From Phycobacter sedimenti (GTDB lineage: Bacteria; Pseudomonadota; Alphaproteobacteria; Rhodobacterales; Rhodobacteraceae): 64,000 bases of DNA. A program made the translations under genes and the position numbers. Numbering within the stretch: position 1 is the stretch's first letter; each line of letters opens with the position of its first letter. Location of the stretch: the NCBI RefSeq assembly GCF_038148855.1, contig NZ_JBBVGR010000010.1, positions 124,001 through 188,000 on the forward strand. Direction: 5' to 3'. The notes beneath the pieces were generated by a model. It searched no databases, was not told the DNA's origin, and saw nothing but the letters and a program-made list of their open reading frames with translations. Positions 45,039 to 54,763 of this stretch are shown one piece after another.

Positions 45039-45323
45039 TCAGAAGACAGTGACCGTGCAGGACCGGCCACCGCCCGCAACAGCTTCAAGATCTGCATCCG
45101 ACAATTCTTCGCTGATGGGGTCGGGCAGGACCAGCGTCAGGTCTGCACCCTCATTCGAAACAAGGCGCAGGTTGAAACCTTCCGGCAGATCCTTGCCGGA
45201 AACCTCCTTGATTGCGGCATTTGGATCGGCCATTGCCTTTTCGCGGAATGCGGCATCGCTTGCACACCGTTCCATCAATGCAGAGACAGCGGATTTCTGA
45301 TCTTGTTCCGTCCAATTCGACAT
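45039..45323 (-). CDS. NHLP-leader RiPP precursor peptide
   Basis: 94 residues with a nitrile hydratase-like (NHLP) leader: FREKAMADPNAAIKEV, then LVLPDPISEELSDADLEAVAGGG. Double-glycine cleavage (GGG at 84-86) leaves the core RSCTVTVF (87-94). The core has one Arg (arginase target), three Ser/Thr and one Cys. The start follows GAGG 6 bp upstream. An AT-rich -10-like TATTTATAAC lies about 25 bp upstream on the minus strand, so the precursor may have its own promoter. It is in the middle of the operon, between exporters and tailoring enzymes. Confidence 0.92.
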   Translation of the reverse strand: MSNWTEQDQKSAVSALMERCASDAAFREKAMADPNAAIKEVSGKDLPEGFNLRLVSNEGADLTLVLPDPISEELSDADLEAVAGGGRSCTVTVF

Positions 45324-45548
45324 TTGGTACCTCGATCTGTGTTATAAATAGAAAAGCGACGAAGTATGGAACGCCGCCGGGAGAGTTAGGCAAGAAGGTG
45401 ATTTGGAATTCGTTTCCAACCACATATGCGGAACCCTATGATTCAGGGATTGAAGAGCCGTTAATCGCCCGCAACCATGGCGAGCTGAGTGTCACCCAAG
45501 ACCTGTTTTCGTTCATGACTCTGGCCTTCGACGCGAACGCCGAGGAGC

Positions 45549-48374
45549 TCATGCGAGCTGACGTTCCGCAAGGGCGGCGAACTTTCCTTGTTGCGCCATC
45601 AGCGCCTTGTAGGTGCCGATCTCGATCACGCGACCGTTTTCGAGGACGATAATCCGGTCGGCAGCGACAATGGTGGACAAGCGATGCGCCACAACGATGC
45701 GCGTCACACCGCCAAGGCCCGCCATTGTCCTGGTGACGGTTGCCTGCGTGCGGTTATCCAATGCGCTGGTCGCTTCATCCAGGATCAGGATCCTCGGGTC
45801 CGCAGCAATGGCGCGCGCCAGCATGATCCGCTGGATCTGACCGCCTGAAAACGAACCGGATCCGTCTGTCAGCGCGGTCTGGTATCCCATCGGCATGCGC
45901 GCGACATCTTCCTCCAGCCCGACCATACGGGCCGCGCGCTGCACATCTTCCATCGTAAGCTCGAAATTCGTGCCGACGATATTGTCAAAGATCGACCCCG
46001 GCAGCGGCTTTGCACTTTGCATGACCACTCCAATCTGGCGGCGCATGCGCCTCAGGTCCATCTGACGCAAGTCAATGCCATCCACAGAGACTGTTCCCGA
46101 GTTTGGCGTCTCAAACCCCATGAGCAGTCTCAGGAGCGTTGACTTGCCGCAGCCGGAGTCCCCGACGACCGCAATATATTCGCCAGCCTCGATCTCAAGG
46201 TCCAGCCCGTCCAGCACCAAAGCAGCGCCTTCATGATAGGAGAATTTGATGCCCGTCAGCGCAATGCGACCACGTAAGGAGCCAGGATCGAGCCCGCCCC
46301 TTTGGTTTTCCGGAATTTCCTGCAAGATGGGCGCACTGAATTCGTAGATGGGCCGCATGCCCGCGAATTCAGTGGCGTTCCTCACCAGCGCATTCAGGGA
46401 GCCGGTAAAGATTGCGAAACAGCTCAGGAAGCTCACGATTTGCGCGGTGCTCAGATCCTGATGCACACCGGAGGCACCGATGGTCAGGATGACACCGAGG
46501 GTCACCACAGGCAGGAAAGAGGCATTGATGACGGTCGAGAATGCCTTCATGCGTTTTTCGCGATAGGCAGCCCGTTGCTGCTGGTGAAAGGCATGGGCCC
46601 AGCGTTCAAATGCTGCAGGTTCCGCACGGGCAATCCGCAACTTCTCGATGCCCTGAACAATCTCCAGCATTCGGGAGGAGACCGCGCCGCCCAGTTGTGT
46701 CGCCTGTCGCGCGGCACCGGTCTGCGCTCGGCCGACCCAAAAGCTGCATCCTACGAAAACAGTGGCGAATGCGACAGACGGCAGAACAAGCTGGGGCGCA
46801 TAATGGATCATCAATGCAAGACTGAAGATCGAAAAGACGCCAGCCAGCATCCCTTGGATCATTCCAGTGGTTGCCAACCGCTCAAGGCGGGAAATCGCAA
46901 GGGTGCGTTGCGTCAGCTCACCGGATGAATACTGCCTGAAAAAGCCGACCGGCAGCCTCAGCACACGATCCATCACTCCGGATTGAACAATCGTCGAAGC
47001 CTGCATTTCAAGGCGTGCGGCAGCAATCTGTGCGATCACGGAGACCACAAACAGCACACCGGACACGGCTGCCAGTATCACTCCGATCTGCACTAGAAGG
47101 GCCTTGTCCTGTTGCGGAATGATCGCGCCAACAAGAGCTCCGGTCATGACCGGCAAGGAGAGGGTCAGCACGCTGGACGCCGCACTGACACCGATCAGAG
47201 TCTTCAGATCTCCAGAACACCGCCGAATGACATGCCTCAGAACCTGCCCACCGTGCGAAAGCCTTTCCGGAAGCGGCCAGTAGATCATCAGCCCGGCGCC
47301 TTGAATCTGTTCGGCCATGTCGGCGCGGAACCGCCTTTTCGTGCCTTGAGAGTCGCAGACAACGTAGCCCCAGGCCTCGCGCATCACCGCAAGGGCCTGC
47401 CCCTTTTCATCAAAGGCAAGGAAATCGCCCGCGTCCCTCACCCACCATTTGTCAGTCAGCGCAATCTGGCGATATCGCAGGTTGTTGGCATCACAGAGCG
47501 CCTTGATACCCTCTATGGCAGAGCCGGAATGACGCGCGTTCGCCATGGACAACGTGTACCCTGCCCGTTCGGCAAGTCGTGCAAGCGGGCTGAAGCCTGG
47601 GATGGTGTCTGTGGGACCATCGGACAGCTTGTGTCCATCACTCGAAAGCGCACTCTCGATCAGCCGATTTGCCCGGGCCATCCGCCCGGCGTCTTGCTCG
47701 CTGCGCAGTTGCATGCGCTGCTCATGTTCCAACCGACGCCGCATAGGCTGGGCCAGTGCGGACACAAAAGCCACGGTTGTCTGCGCCATGATCCCGGCGG
47801 CATCTGGCTCTGACAACATATCGCAGGTATCCTGCACCTCGGTTGGTGGTCCTTTGGGAATGAAGACTGGACCAAAAGCCGTCACAACCACGTAAGGCGC
47901 AGCCTCATCCAGTTTGCGGCGAACCCACAGCACTCCCTTGCTGGCGACATATGGCACCTCGTCTTCCGTGGTGATCTGATGACCAACCGTGATCGCAACC
48001 GGAGGCACGGACTGATCTTGCGACGTTTGGGCGTCGCTGAGCGCGGCCAGACGTTCAAGCCATCGATCCAAGAGGTCAGCCGCCTTTTGCGGTGGAGTCT
48101 CTCCTACAAACTGGCTGAGAGCGACCACATCGATTTCTGTCTCGTCCAGAGCCCGGCCTGACAGGCGAACCTCGCCGGTGCACCCCAGGACGATTTCCCC
48201 CGCAGAAATCTCAAACAGGGCCGTTTGCTCTCCATCCATGTCAACGGCCAACTCAATACGGCCGCTGCGCAGCATGAAACAGTGACCGGGATCGTCAAAC
48301 CCCATCACCTCGGCTGTGCGCAGGTGAAGGCGGCAGGGATCGGATCCCGTAGCGTTTGCAACCAGCGCTGTCAT
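45549..48374 (-). CDS. NHLM-type ABC transporter (ATP-binding/permease) without peptidase
   Basis: 941 residues. The N-terminal domain (about 1-130) has a cyclic-nucleotide-binding-like beta roll (GHCFMLRSGRIELAVDMDGE), then a linker, a six-helix ABC membrane domain (LTLSLPVMTGALVGAIIPQQ and following) and a nucleotide-binding domain with Walker A GDSGCGKST, signature FSGGQIQR and Walker B ILILDEATSA. No C39 peptidase. It matches the second transporter of NHLP/NHLM bacteriocin export systems. Its start overlaps the stop of the peptidase-containing transporter (48371-48374). Confidence 0.92.
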   Translation of the reverse strand: MTALVANATGSDPCRLHLRTAEVMGFDDPGHCFMLRSGRIELAVDMDGEQTALFEISAGEIVLGCTGEVRLSGRALDETEIDVVALSQFVGETPPQKAADLLDRWLERLAALSDAQTSQDQSVPPVAITVGHQITTEDEVPYVASKGVLWVRRKLDEAAPYVVVTAFGPVFIPKGPPTEVQDTCDMLSEPDAAGIMAQTTVAFVSALAQPMRRRLEHEQRMQLRSEQDAGRMARANRLIESALSSDGHKLSDGPTDTIPGFSPLARLAERAGYTLSMANARHSGSAIEGIKALCDANNLRYRQIALTDKWWVRDAGDFLAFDEKGQALAVMREAWGYVVCDSQGTKRRFRADMAEQIQGAGLMIYWPLPERLSHGGQVLRHVIRRCSGDLKTLIGVSAASSVLTLSLPVMTGALVGAIIPQQDKALLVQIGVILAAVSGVLFVVSVIAQIAAARLEMQASTIVQSGVMDRVLRLPVGFFRQYSSGELTQRTLAISRLERLATTGMIQGMLAGVFSIFSLALMIHYAPQLVLPSVAFATVFVGCSFWVGRAQTGAARQATQLGGAVSSRMLEIVQGIEKLRIARAEPAAFERWAHAFHQQQRAAYREKRMKAFSTVINASFLPVVTLGVILTIGASGVHQDLSTAQIVSFLSCFAIFTGSLNALVRNATEFAGMRPIYEFSAPILQEIPENQRGGLDPGSLRGRIALTGIKFSYHEGAALVLDGLDLEIEAGEYIAVVGDSGCGKSTLLRLLMGFETPNSGTVSVDGIDLRQMDLRRMRRQIGVVMQSAKPLPGSIFDNIVGTNFELTMEDVQRAARMVGLEEDVARMPMGYQTALTDGSGSFSGGQIQRIMLARAIAADPRILILDEATSALDNRTQATVTRTMAGLGGVTRIVVAHRLSTIVAADRIIVLENGRVIEIGTYKALMAQQGKFAALAERQLA

Positions 48375-50509
48375 GTGGCGATCAGCTCCCGGTAGGTTCC
48401 CTCAACATCGCAAAGCGCCTGATGCGAGCCGCGCTGAACGACCGCTCCCGTGTCCATGACTATGATCTCGTCACAGTCGCGGATCGTGGACAGCCGGTGC
48501 GCGACGATCACGCAGGTGGTTCCGCGGCGCTTGATATTCTGCATCACCTTGGCTTCGACGATTGGATCCAATGCGCTTGTTGCTTCATCAAGGATCAGGA
48601 TCGGCGCATTGCGGGCCAAAGCGCGTGCAATTTCCAGGCGCTGACGCTGGCCGCCGCTCAGATTCCGCCCCCCCTCTTCGACCAGAGTATCAAATCCGTC
48701 CTTGGTGCTTGCGATGAAATCCAGGATCTCTGCGTCCCGTGCTGCCGCGACGATGTCCGCATCGGGAATGACGGTGTCCCACAGGCAGATGTTGTCGCGA
48801 AACGAACCCTCAAAAAGCACGATATTCTGGTCGACTACAGAAATTGCATCACGCAGCGTCTCACGCGGGATGGACTGCATCGGACGACCGTCAAAGGTGA
48901 TCCGGCCCTGCCATGGCCTATAAACACCAGAGATCAGTTTCGCCACGGTGGACTTGCCACTGCCGGAGCCCCCGACAAGGGCAACCCGCTGCCCAGGTGC
49001 AACTGACATGCTGAACTCGGACAACAAAGGTGGCGCAAGCCGGTTATACCCGAAGCCTAGACCGTCAATGGCAATGGCCCCTTTGAGCCGACCCGCCGAC
49101 GCGCATCCACCGCGCGCTGGTCCGAATTCCTCTGCTTCGGGATAATCGGTGACATCGCGAATTTGCTTCACCGGCCCTTGCAGCTGGGTGAGATCCTGCA
49201 GCCGTGTAACGAGCGATCTGAAGGGCAGGTCCATTGCGGCCAGCAGAGCTTGGAAAGCGACAAGTGCGCCGATTGTCAGTGCGCCATCCATGATCAGAGG
49301 CCCGCCCGCCAGCAGCGTCATGGCCTTTCCGAAGAAGGAGATGAACCCGGGCGCTGTGCTCAGCAATGCCTGCCGCAGGGCCAGCGCGGTCTGGCCATTG
49401 ACCATATTGGCATGTGTTCCCGCCCAGCCTTCAAAGAAACGCGCCTCCGTGCCCGAGGACTTGATGCTTTCGATCGACTGTATGCCGATCATGGTCTTGC
49501 CGGTCAGCTTCATCGTCTCGATCGTTGTCTTGATCGAAAGGCTGTCCATTTTCCGTTGCATAGCCAGAATAGCGGCCCCGCTTGCCAGTAGCAGGAGAAC
49601 CACGACCCCGGTCATCTCGGGGCTGTAGCTCAGCATCACCACCACAAGAAAGGAAATATGAAGCGCATCCAGCCCCGCGCCGACCAAGCTGCCGCCCGCG
49701 AGGTCCGCAACGCGTTGCGCCATATGCCCGCGGCCGGCCAAGGATCCCGCAAGACGCTGCTCAAAGAAGGGGATTGGCAGCCGAAGGAGCCGCCAGGCCA
49801 TTTCGGCGTTGATAGACAGAGCCAGCTTGGCCTCGAGTTTGGCGCTGTAAAACGCGCGCAGTGCCATCAATCCGTTCTGCAGCAGGATGACCAGGAACAT
49901 GATCACGGCGATCCCGAACAGCCAGTCCTCCTGATGCCCCATGAGGTAGTCATCAACAAACACCTTGCTGAAGGCCGGGATGGCAAGGCCCGGCAGGATC
50001 AGTGTCACGCCGGTCAACACGACAAGAGAGACTGCGGCGCGATCCTGCCCGAGGAACGACAGCAGAGTCCTGAGGCTGCTCTGCGGCTTTGACGTCTTTT
50101 CGAAGGCTTCACCCGGCTCGAACAACAGTGTGATGCCGGTGAACATCTCATCGAACTCGTCCCTTGACACCACGCGCCGCCCCATTGCGGGGTCGTTCAG
50201 TCGAAATCTGTTTCCTGAAACAGCCTCCAAAACCAGAAAATGGTTCATGTTCACAAAGACGATCGCGGGCAGAGTGATTTCTCTCAGACGCGGCAGCTCC
50301 AGCCGTTTGGCCGACGCAACAAGCCCGTGCCGACGCGCGCCCTTGAGGATATTCGCCGCCGTCGCCCCATCTCGCGAGACCCCGCATTCGGCCCGCAGGT
50401 CTTCAAGCCTCACATAGCGACCATAGTAGGCAAGGATCATGGCCAGCGAAGCTGCACCGCATTCCTCTGCCTCAACCTGCAGCACGGTCGGTGTACGCCG
50501 CCCTTTCAT
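48371..50509 (-). CDS. NHLP-type peptidase-containing ABC exporter
   Basis: 712 residues. An N-terminal C39 peptidase carries the catalytic triad C17 (VEAEECGAASLAM), H90 (VNMNHFLVLE) and D106 (RLNDPAMG), with oxyanion Q11. A six-TM membrane domain and a nucleotide-binding domain follow (Walker A GGSGSGKST, signature LSGGQRQR, Walker B ILILDEATSAL). It cleaves the leader after a GG motif and exports the core. It overlaps the HlyD gene by 4 bp. Confidence 0.94.
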   Translation of the reverse strand: MKGRRTPTVLQVEAEECGAASLAMILAYYGRYVRLEDLRAECGVSRDGATAANILKGARRHGLVASAKRLELPRLREITLPAIVFVNMNHFLVLEAVSGNRFRLNDPAMGRRVVSRDEFDEMFTGITLLFEPGEAFEKTSKPQSSLRTLLSFLGQDRAAVSLVVLTGVTLILPGLAIPAFSKVFVDDYLMGHQEDWLFGIAVIMFLVILLQNGLMALRAFYSAKLEAKLALSINAEMAWRLLRLPIPFFEQRLAGSLAGRGHMAQRVADLAGGSLVGAGLDALHISFLVVVMLSYSPEMTGVVVLLLLASGAAILAMQRKMDSLSIKTTIETMKLTGKTMIGIQSIESIKSSGTEARFFEGWAGTHANMVNGQTALALRQALLSTAPGFISFFGKAMTLLAGGPLIMDGALTIGALVAFQALLAAMDLPFRSLVTRLQDLTQLQGPVKQIRDVTDYPEAEEFGPARGGCASAGRLKGAIAIDGLGFGYNRLAPPLLSEFSMSVAPGQRVALVGGSGSGKSTVAKLISGVYRPWQGRITFDGRPMQSIPRETLRDAISVVDQNIVLFEGSFRDNICLWDTVIPDADIVAAARDAEILDFIASTKDGFDTLVEEGGRNLSGGQRQRLEIARALARNAPILILDEATSALDPIVEAKVMQNIKRRGTTCVIVAHRLSTIRDCDEIIVMDTGAVVQRGSHQALCDVEGTYRELIAT

Positions 50510-51819
50510 GATCGCGAACCGGTCGCCGTTTCGGAGACGTCAGTCTCCCTGAGGGCTGGCAGGAGTTCATCCAGCTTGGGGAAGACAAAGCTCGCTATGC
50601 GTTTGCGATCAATCACAAAATTCGATGAGGCCAGCGTGCCTATGGCGGCCGGAACACCCGGCCCTGAGCCATTGGACCACAGCAAGCTGGCCTGCCGGTT
50701 CGGATCCTGCCTCAGCGACACCACGACTTCCTTGACGGGGCCGCTCTGGACAAGGCTCTCCACAAGTTCTTCGTTCCCGAGGCGCATCAACAAATGCGCC
50801 CTTGTCACCGGTAAAGCGGACACAGTTTTGACTTCACCGCGGATGAAGCCGTCGCGTTCAATCATCGCAAAGGCAGGGATCACCTCCGCCGCCATCCCGG
50901 GAGCAATCCTGGCAGCGGTGAAGGCTTCGACAAAAACAACGGCGACCAGACCGTCCGTTGGCTGCACATCCGGCTGTCCGGGAAGGATCTCGAACAGGGT
51001 GTCGCCTGGCTGGACAGGCTCGCGAAGGCGCGCAGATACCTCGGCAAGCGTTCCGGTTTCAGAGGCCCGCACAATCGTGCTGCGAGCGTAGTCTGCCTCA
51101 AGGGCTGTCAGCCCTTCTTCGGCGAGATGAACAGCAACGATATGATCCTGAATGTCCTGATCCGCATCACGCAGATCCGTCAGGAACTCGGTGCGTCGCG
51201 CCGAAAAGTCATACCGCGCTGCAATCAAGGCTTCCTGCGCGTTTTCCAGTGCGTTTTCAGTCGCCTGGAGTGTCGTCTTGGTGATCAAGCCCTTTGCATA
51301 AAGATCATCCTGTTCTTGCAACTGCTGTTTGAGCCGGGCGGTCTTGTCGGTCAGATCAAGGGTGCGCGCATCGTGATAGTGTTCCGCGACTGCGTATTCT
51401 TCTTTGAGGGATCGGATGAATTCTTCATTTGAGCGGCGAACTCTTTGGGCGGCCTCTTCGGCACGCCGCAGGTTTGACTTCGCAGCCTCGATGCGCGTTT
51501 CCATGATGGGGTTTTCCAACCGGGCAAGAATAGTCCCCTGCTGCACGTGATCACCCGTCTCATGAAGGATCTGAGACAGGATGCCAGAGCCTGGGGCGGC
51601 AACAGTCTGGACGTCCCCCTCAACCAGCATGACCCCTCTGCCACTGGTTTTTATGGGGGCCGTTGCAAACATGCTCCAGGTCAGAAACCCGAATGCAAGA
51701 GCGGTCAGAACAATGGCCGCAACCCACCCATAGGCCGACGTCACGGACAGCATCGTATCAAGCTGTTCCGGGCTCGTGGCCTTTTTCAGGGCTTTCTGGC
51801 GTATCTTGTCAGACAACAT
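50506..51819 (-). CDS. NHLP system HlyD-type secretion adaptor
   Basis: The start at ATG 51819 (MLSDKIRQKALKKATS) is preferred to a TTG 45 bp upstream. 437 residues: one TM at about residues 35-55 (WVAAIVLTALAFGFLTW), a lipoyl half-motif (GSGILSQILHETGDHVQQG), a long coiled coil (about 115-230) and a beta-barrel. It matches HlyD/membrane-fusion proteins paired with NHLP exporters and bridges inner and outer membranes. First gene of the minus-strand RiPP operon. Confidence 0.9.
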   Translation of the reverse strand: MLSDKIRQKALKKATSPEQLDTMLSVTSAYGWVAAIVLTALAFGFLTWSMFATAPIKTSGRGVMLVEGDVQTVAAPGSGILSQILHETGDHVQQGTILARLENPIMETRIEAAKSNLRRAEEAAQRVRRSNEEFIRSLKEEYAVAEHYHDARTLDLTDKTARLKQQLQEQDDLYAKGLITKTTLQATENALENAQEALIAARYDFSARRTEFLTDLRDADQDIQDHIVAVHLAEEGLTALEADYARSTIVRASETGTLAEVSARLREPVQPGDTLFEILPGQPDVQPTDGLVAVVFVEAFTAARIAPGMAAEVIPAFAMIERDGFIRGEVKTVSALPVTRAHLLMRLGNEELVESLVQSGPVKEVVVSLRQDPNRQASLLWSNGSGPGVPAAIGTLASSNFVIDRKRIASFVFPKLDELLPALRETDVSETATGSRS

Positions 51820-52511
51820 CGCAGTACACTGGCGCGCGGCTCTCCCTAAAAAACGTGAACTCAATGAGCTTCATGCGTTCCTATCACCGTCGCTGTTTCG
51901 GAAGGATTAATCGGGCTTTTCGAACAGGCCGGGTGCAGGCTGCCTGCGCGCTTCACCCAAATCACTTGGCGTCTAAGATGCGATACGTCGGCGAAACCCT
52001 GAAACTTGCCACCGTCGCAAGTGCTCTCGTCTGTGCAATCACGGGATGGGGCGGTCACATCATCAGAGCCTCTTGCACCTCACTTGCCGATCCACGGCTA
52101 GAGCTTTCGTGACAAAAAATCGTTGGCAACTGCATTCGGCCACTCATTCGAAAGCATGGCATTCGCGGCCTCCCCCCGCGATCTTGGCATGCAGTTCTTT
52201 GACCGGTTCCTCGTCAATGGCCCAAGCCGTCGCCTGAGCTGCATCGCTAGCCTAGGACCGGGAATGCATCTTGCCTGCAAGAGCCGTGAAGTCAGGCATG
52301 AACGGAAAGTGAAGTCGGTCGGCATGCGTCGATCAGGTGTCCTCCCAAAGCACCGCGTCCGAGACTAAAGGCGGCAATTTGCAGATTCTGGCCACCGATA
52401 GCGCCGCCGCAGGGCCTTGCATGAACGGTTCCGCTCTCGCATCGCAGAGCTCCGCAGTGCATCGGTTTTGTGCATTTAAGGCCTTTGCATATTCACAAAC
52501 ACATCAGGCAG
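51820..52511. other. Divergent intergenic region between the RiPP and peptide-transport operons
   Basis: About 690 bp with no supported gene. It should hold the RiPP operon promoter (leftward) upstream of 51820, but no clear -35/-10 was recognised. The rightward promoter with its operator lies just beyond, at 52512-52561. Confidence 0.5.
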
Positions 52512-52561
52512 TTGACAGGTCAAGATTAACGAACCAATATCACATTGGTTCGATTGGTTCG
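52512..52561 (+). promoter_or_regulatory. Promoter with three-copy operator for the peptide ABC operon
   Basis: A consensus -35 TTGACA (52512-52517) is followed after 17 bp by CAATAT (52535-52540) as -10. Overlapping the -10 are three copies of the 9-mer ATTGGTTCG: one inverted (CGAACCAAT, 52530-52538) and, after 5 bp, two head-to-tail copies (52544-52552 and 52553-52561). A repressor bound here would block the promoter; the FCD-GntR protein encoded in the same operon is the candidate. Confidence 0.7.
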
Positions 52562-52589
52562 AGTCCAGCAGAAAAGAGAGGATCCGATT

Positions 52590-53606
52590 ATGCCGTCGGA
52601 ACAGGTTCTTGAAGAGAATTCCGCAAAGGACGTTTTGCGGCTGGAGGACTTCAAGCTGCGATTTCGTGGACAAGATGCCGCCACGGTCAACGGGCTGAGC
52701 CTGAAGGTCTCGACCGGTGAAATCCTCTGTATTGTGGGCGAGTCTGGGTGCGGGAAAAGCGTCACCGCAATGTCGATCATGGGGCTGCTACCCAAGGGGT
52801 CTTCCGATGTTCTGTCGGGAAAACTGAGCTTTTTGGGAAAAACCTACGATTTGAAGGTGGATAACCTGCCTGCAGACCAACGTGGCAATCAGATCGCGAT
52901 GATCTTTCAGGAGCCGATGACCTCGCTCAACCCCTCCTTCACGGTGGGCGATCAGATTGCGGAAACCATTGTCCAGCATCAGGGCGGCGGGCGCAGCTCG
53001 GCGATGCGTCATGCCCGCCTCATGCTGGAGAAGGTTGGGATCCCGGCGCCAGAACAACGCCTGAAAGAATATCCGCACCAATTATCCGGTGGCATGCGCC
53101 AGCGGGTCATGATTGCCATGGCCCTGGCCAATGACCCCAAGCTGTTGATCGCAGATGAGCCGACCACGGCACTGGACGTGACCATTCAGGCGCAAATTCT
53201 CGATCTGATTTGCGATTTGCGCCGTGAGACAGGCATGGGAACGATCATGATCACCCACGATCTGGGCGTGGTTGCGGAAATCGCCGACAGTGTCGCTGTC
53301 ATGTATGGCGGTGAGGTGGTCGAACAGGGCACTGCTCAGGAAATTTTCAGCAATCCCCAGCACCCTTACACCATCGGCCTGATGAGCGCGATGCCGCGCC
53401 TTGATCAGCCCGGCACCCGCCTGAGCACAGTTCCCGGTTCAGTCCCGGCGATCCGCAACATGCCGAAGGGGTGCCGTTTTCGCAACCGGTGCGCCTTTTC
53501 CGCCAGTGCGTGCAGCGAGCGCCCGGCGCTGCGGGCGTTTGGCCCGGACCACAGCGTTGCCTGTCATTTCGCGCCACTGGAGCAGAACACGGCGGTGCAG
53601 GCATGA
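52590..53606 (+). CDS. Peptide/opine ABC transporter ATP-binding protein (DppD-like)
   Basis: The start at 52590 follows AGAGAGGA; the in-frame codons further up would overlap the operator. 338 residues with Walker A GESGCGKS, Q-loop FQEPMTSLNP, signature LSGGMRQR, Walker B LLIADEPTTAL and an oligopeptide-type C-terminal Cys-rich motif (GCRFRNRCAFSASACSER) that resembles the [4Fe-4S] site of some DppD/F proteins. Pairs with the next ATPase. Its stop overlaps that gene (ATGA, 53603-53606). Confidence 0.94.
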   Translation: MPSEQVLEENSAKDVLRLEDFKLRFRGQDAATVNGLSLKVSTGEILCIVGESGCGKSVTAMSIMGLLPKGSSDVLSGKLSFLGKTYDLKVDNLPADQRGNQIAMIFQEPMTSLNPSFTVGDQIAETIVQHQGGGRSSAMRHARLMLEKVGIPAPEQRLKEYPHQLSGGMRQRVMIAMALANDPKLLIADEPTTALDVTIQAQILDLICDLRRETGMGTIMITHDLGVVAEIADSVAVMYGGEVVEQGTAQEIFSNPQHPYTIGLMSAMPRLDQPGTRLSTVPGSVPAIRNMPKGCRFRNRCAFSASACSERPALRAFGPDHSVACHFAPLEQNTAVQA

Positions 53607-54706
53607 CTTCGAACACCATTCTGGACGCTCAAGGTCTGACCAAGCACTTCGGCGGCAAGGGCTTCTTGAACAAGGCCCCCTTGGTGCGGGCCGTGGACGA
53701 TGTTTCGCTGCAGATCCAACAGGGCGAAACCTTTGCCATCGTTGGAGAGTCGGGCTGCGGCAAGTCCACTCTTGCGCGCCTGCTGATGCGACTTCTGTCA
53801 CCGACATCTGGACAGATGATGTTTGACGGGCAGGACATCAGCGATGCCAGTGGCCGCCAGTTGACGCGCCTTCGCCGCGACATGCAGTTCATTTTCCAGG
53901 ATCCGTTCTCGTCGCTCAACCCGCGCATGACCGTCGGCAAACTGATCGGAGAGCCGCTGGAAGTGCACGCTCCGGACCTGAACGCCAGGCAAAGGCGCAC
54001 GCGGGTTTCTGAAATCATGCGCAAGGTCGGATTGCCCGCCGAGCACGCCAACAGATACCCCCACGAGTTCTCAGGGGGGCAGCGTCAGCGGATTGGTATC
54101 GCCCGGGCGCTGGTCTCGGGGCCGAAACTCGTGATCGGCGACGAACCGGTTTCCGCCCTTGATGTGTCGGTTCAGGCGCAGGTAATCAACCTGCTGGCCG
54201 ACCTCAAGGAAGAGCTCGGGCTGACGCTGGTCATCATCGCGCACGATCTGGGCGTGATCCGCCACATGAGTGACCGGGTCGCAGTCATGTACCTTGGCCG
54301 GATCGTCGAGATGGGCACGACAGAGGCCGTGTTTGCCCAGCCGCGCCATCCTTACACACAGGCCCTGTTGGCCTCGATCCCCGGACCGCGTTCCTCAGGG
54401 GAGGAGAGCCAGGTCCGGCTGACCGGTGAGATGCCCAGCCCCGCCGCGCCCCCGCCCGGATGCCGGTTCCATACCCGGTGTCCCTTTGCCGAAGCGCGGT
54501 GCAAGACGGCTGTTCCGCAGTTGGATCCTGTTGCCGATGACAACCATCAGGTGGCCTGTCACCGCTGGGCGGAGATCGCACCAATGAACAGCGCAACAGC
54601 CGAAATTGAGCACTCCCAGAGCGCCGAAGAGCGTTTCGCCCTCTATCGAGAGGCGATCGAAGGCGGCAGCGTTACCCATCGCACGACCCAGCCCCCGCGA
54701 TCATAA
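53603..54706 (+). CDS. Peptide/opine ABC transporter ATP-binding protein (DppF-like)
   Basis: The start at 53603 (MTSNTILDAQGLTKHFGG) is coupled to the preceding stop. 367 residues: Walker A GESGCGKST, FQDPFSSLNP, signature FSGGQRQR, Walker B LVIGDEPVSAL, and a C-terminal oligopeptide-transporter Cys motif (GCRFHTRCPFAEARC). It is the partner nucleotide-binding domain of an Opp/Dpp-type importer. A 57-bp gap leads to the binding-protein gene. Confidence 0.94.
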   Translation: MTSNTILDAQGLTKHFGGKGFLNKAPLVRAVDDVSLQIQQGETFAIVGESGCGKSTLARLLMRLLSPTSGQMMFDGQDISDASGRQLTRLRRDMQFIFQDPFSSLNPRMTVGKLIGEPLEVHAPDLNARQRRTRVSEIMRKVGLPAEHANRYPHEFSGGQRQRIGIARALVSGPKLVIGDEPVSALDVSVQAQVINLLADLKEELGLTLVIIAHDLGVIRHMSDRVAVMYLGRIVEMGTTEAVFAQPRHPYTQALLASIPGPRSSGEESQVRLTGEMPSPAAPPPGCRFHTRCPFAEARCKTAVPQLDPVADDNHQVACHRWAEIAPMNSATAEIEHSQSAEERFALYREAIEGGSVTHRTTQPPRS

Positions 54707-54763
54707 AAACAATAAACACTTGGAACCAAAGAAAAACACACAACCGACAGAGAGGATACTGAC

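Noticed and set aside
52553..52565. T-arm-like sequence GGTTCGAGTCC suggesting a tRNA
   Set aside because: No matching acceptor, D or anticodon arm upstream; the bases belong to the ATTGGTTCG repeats.
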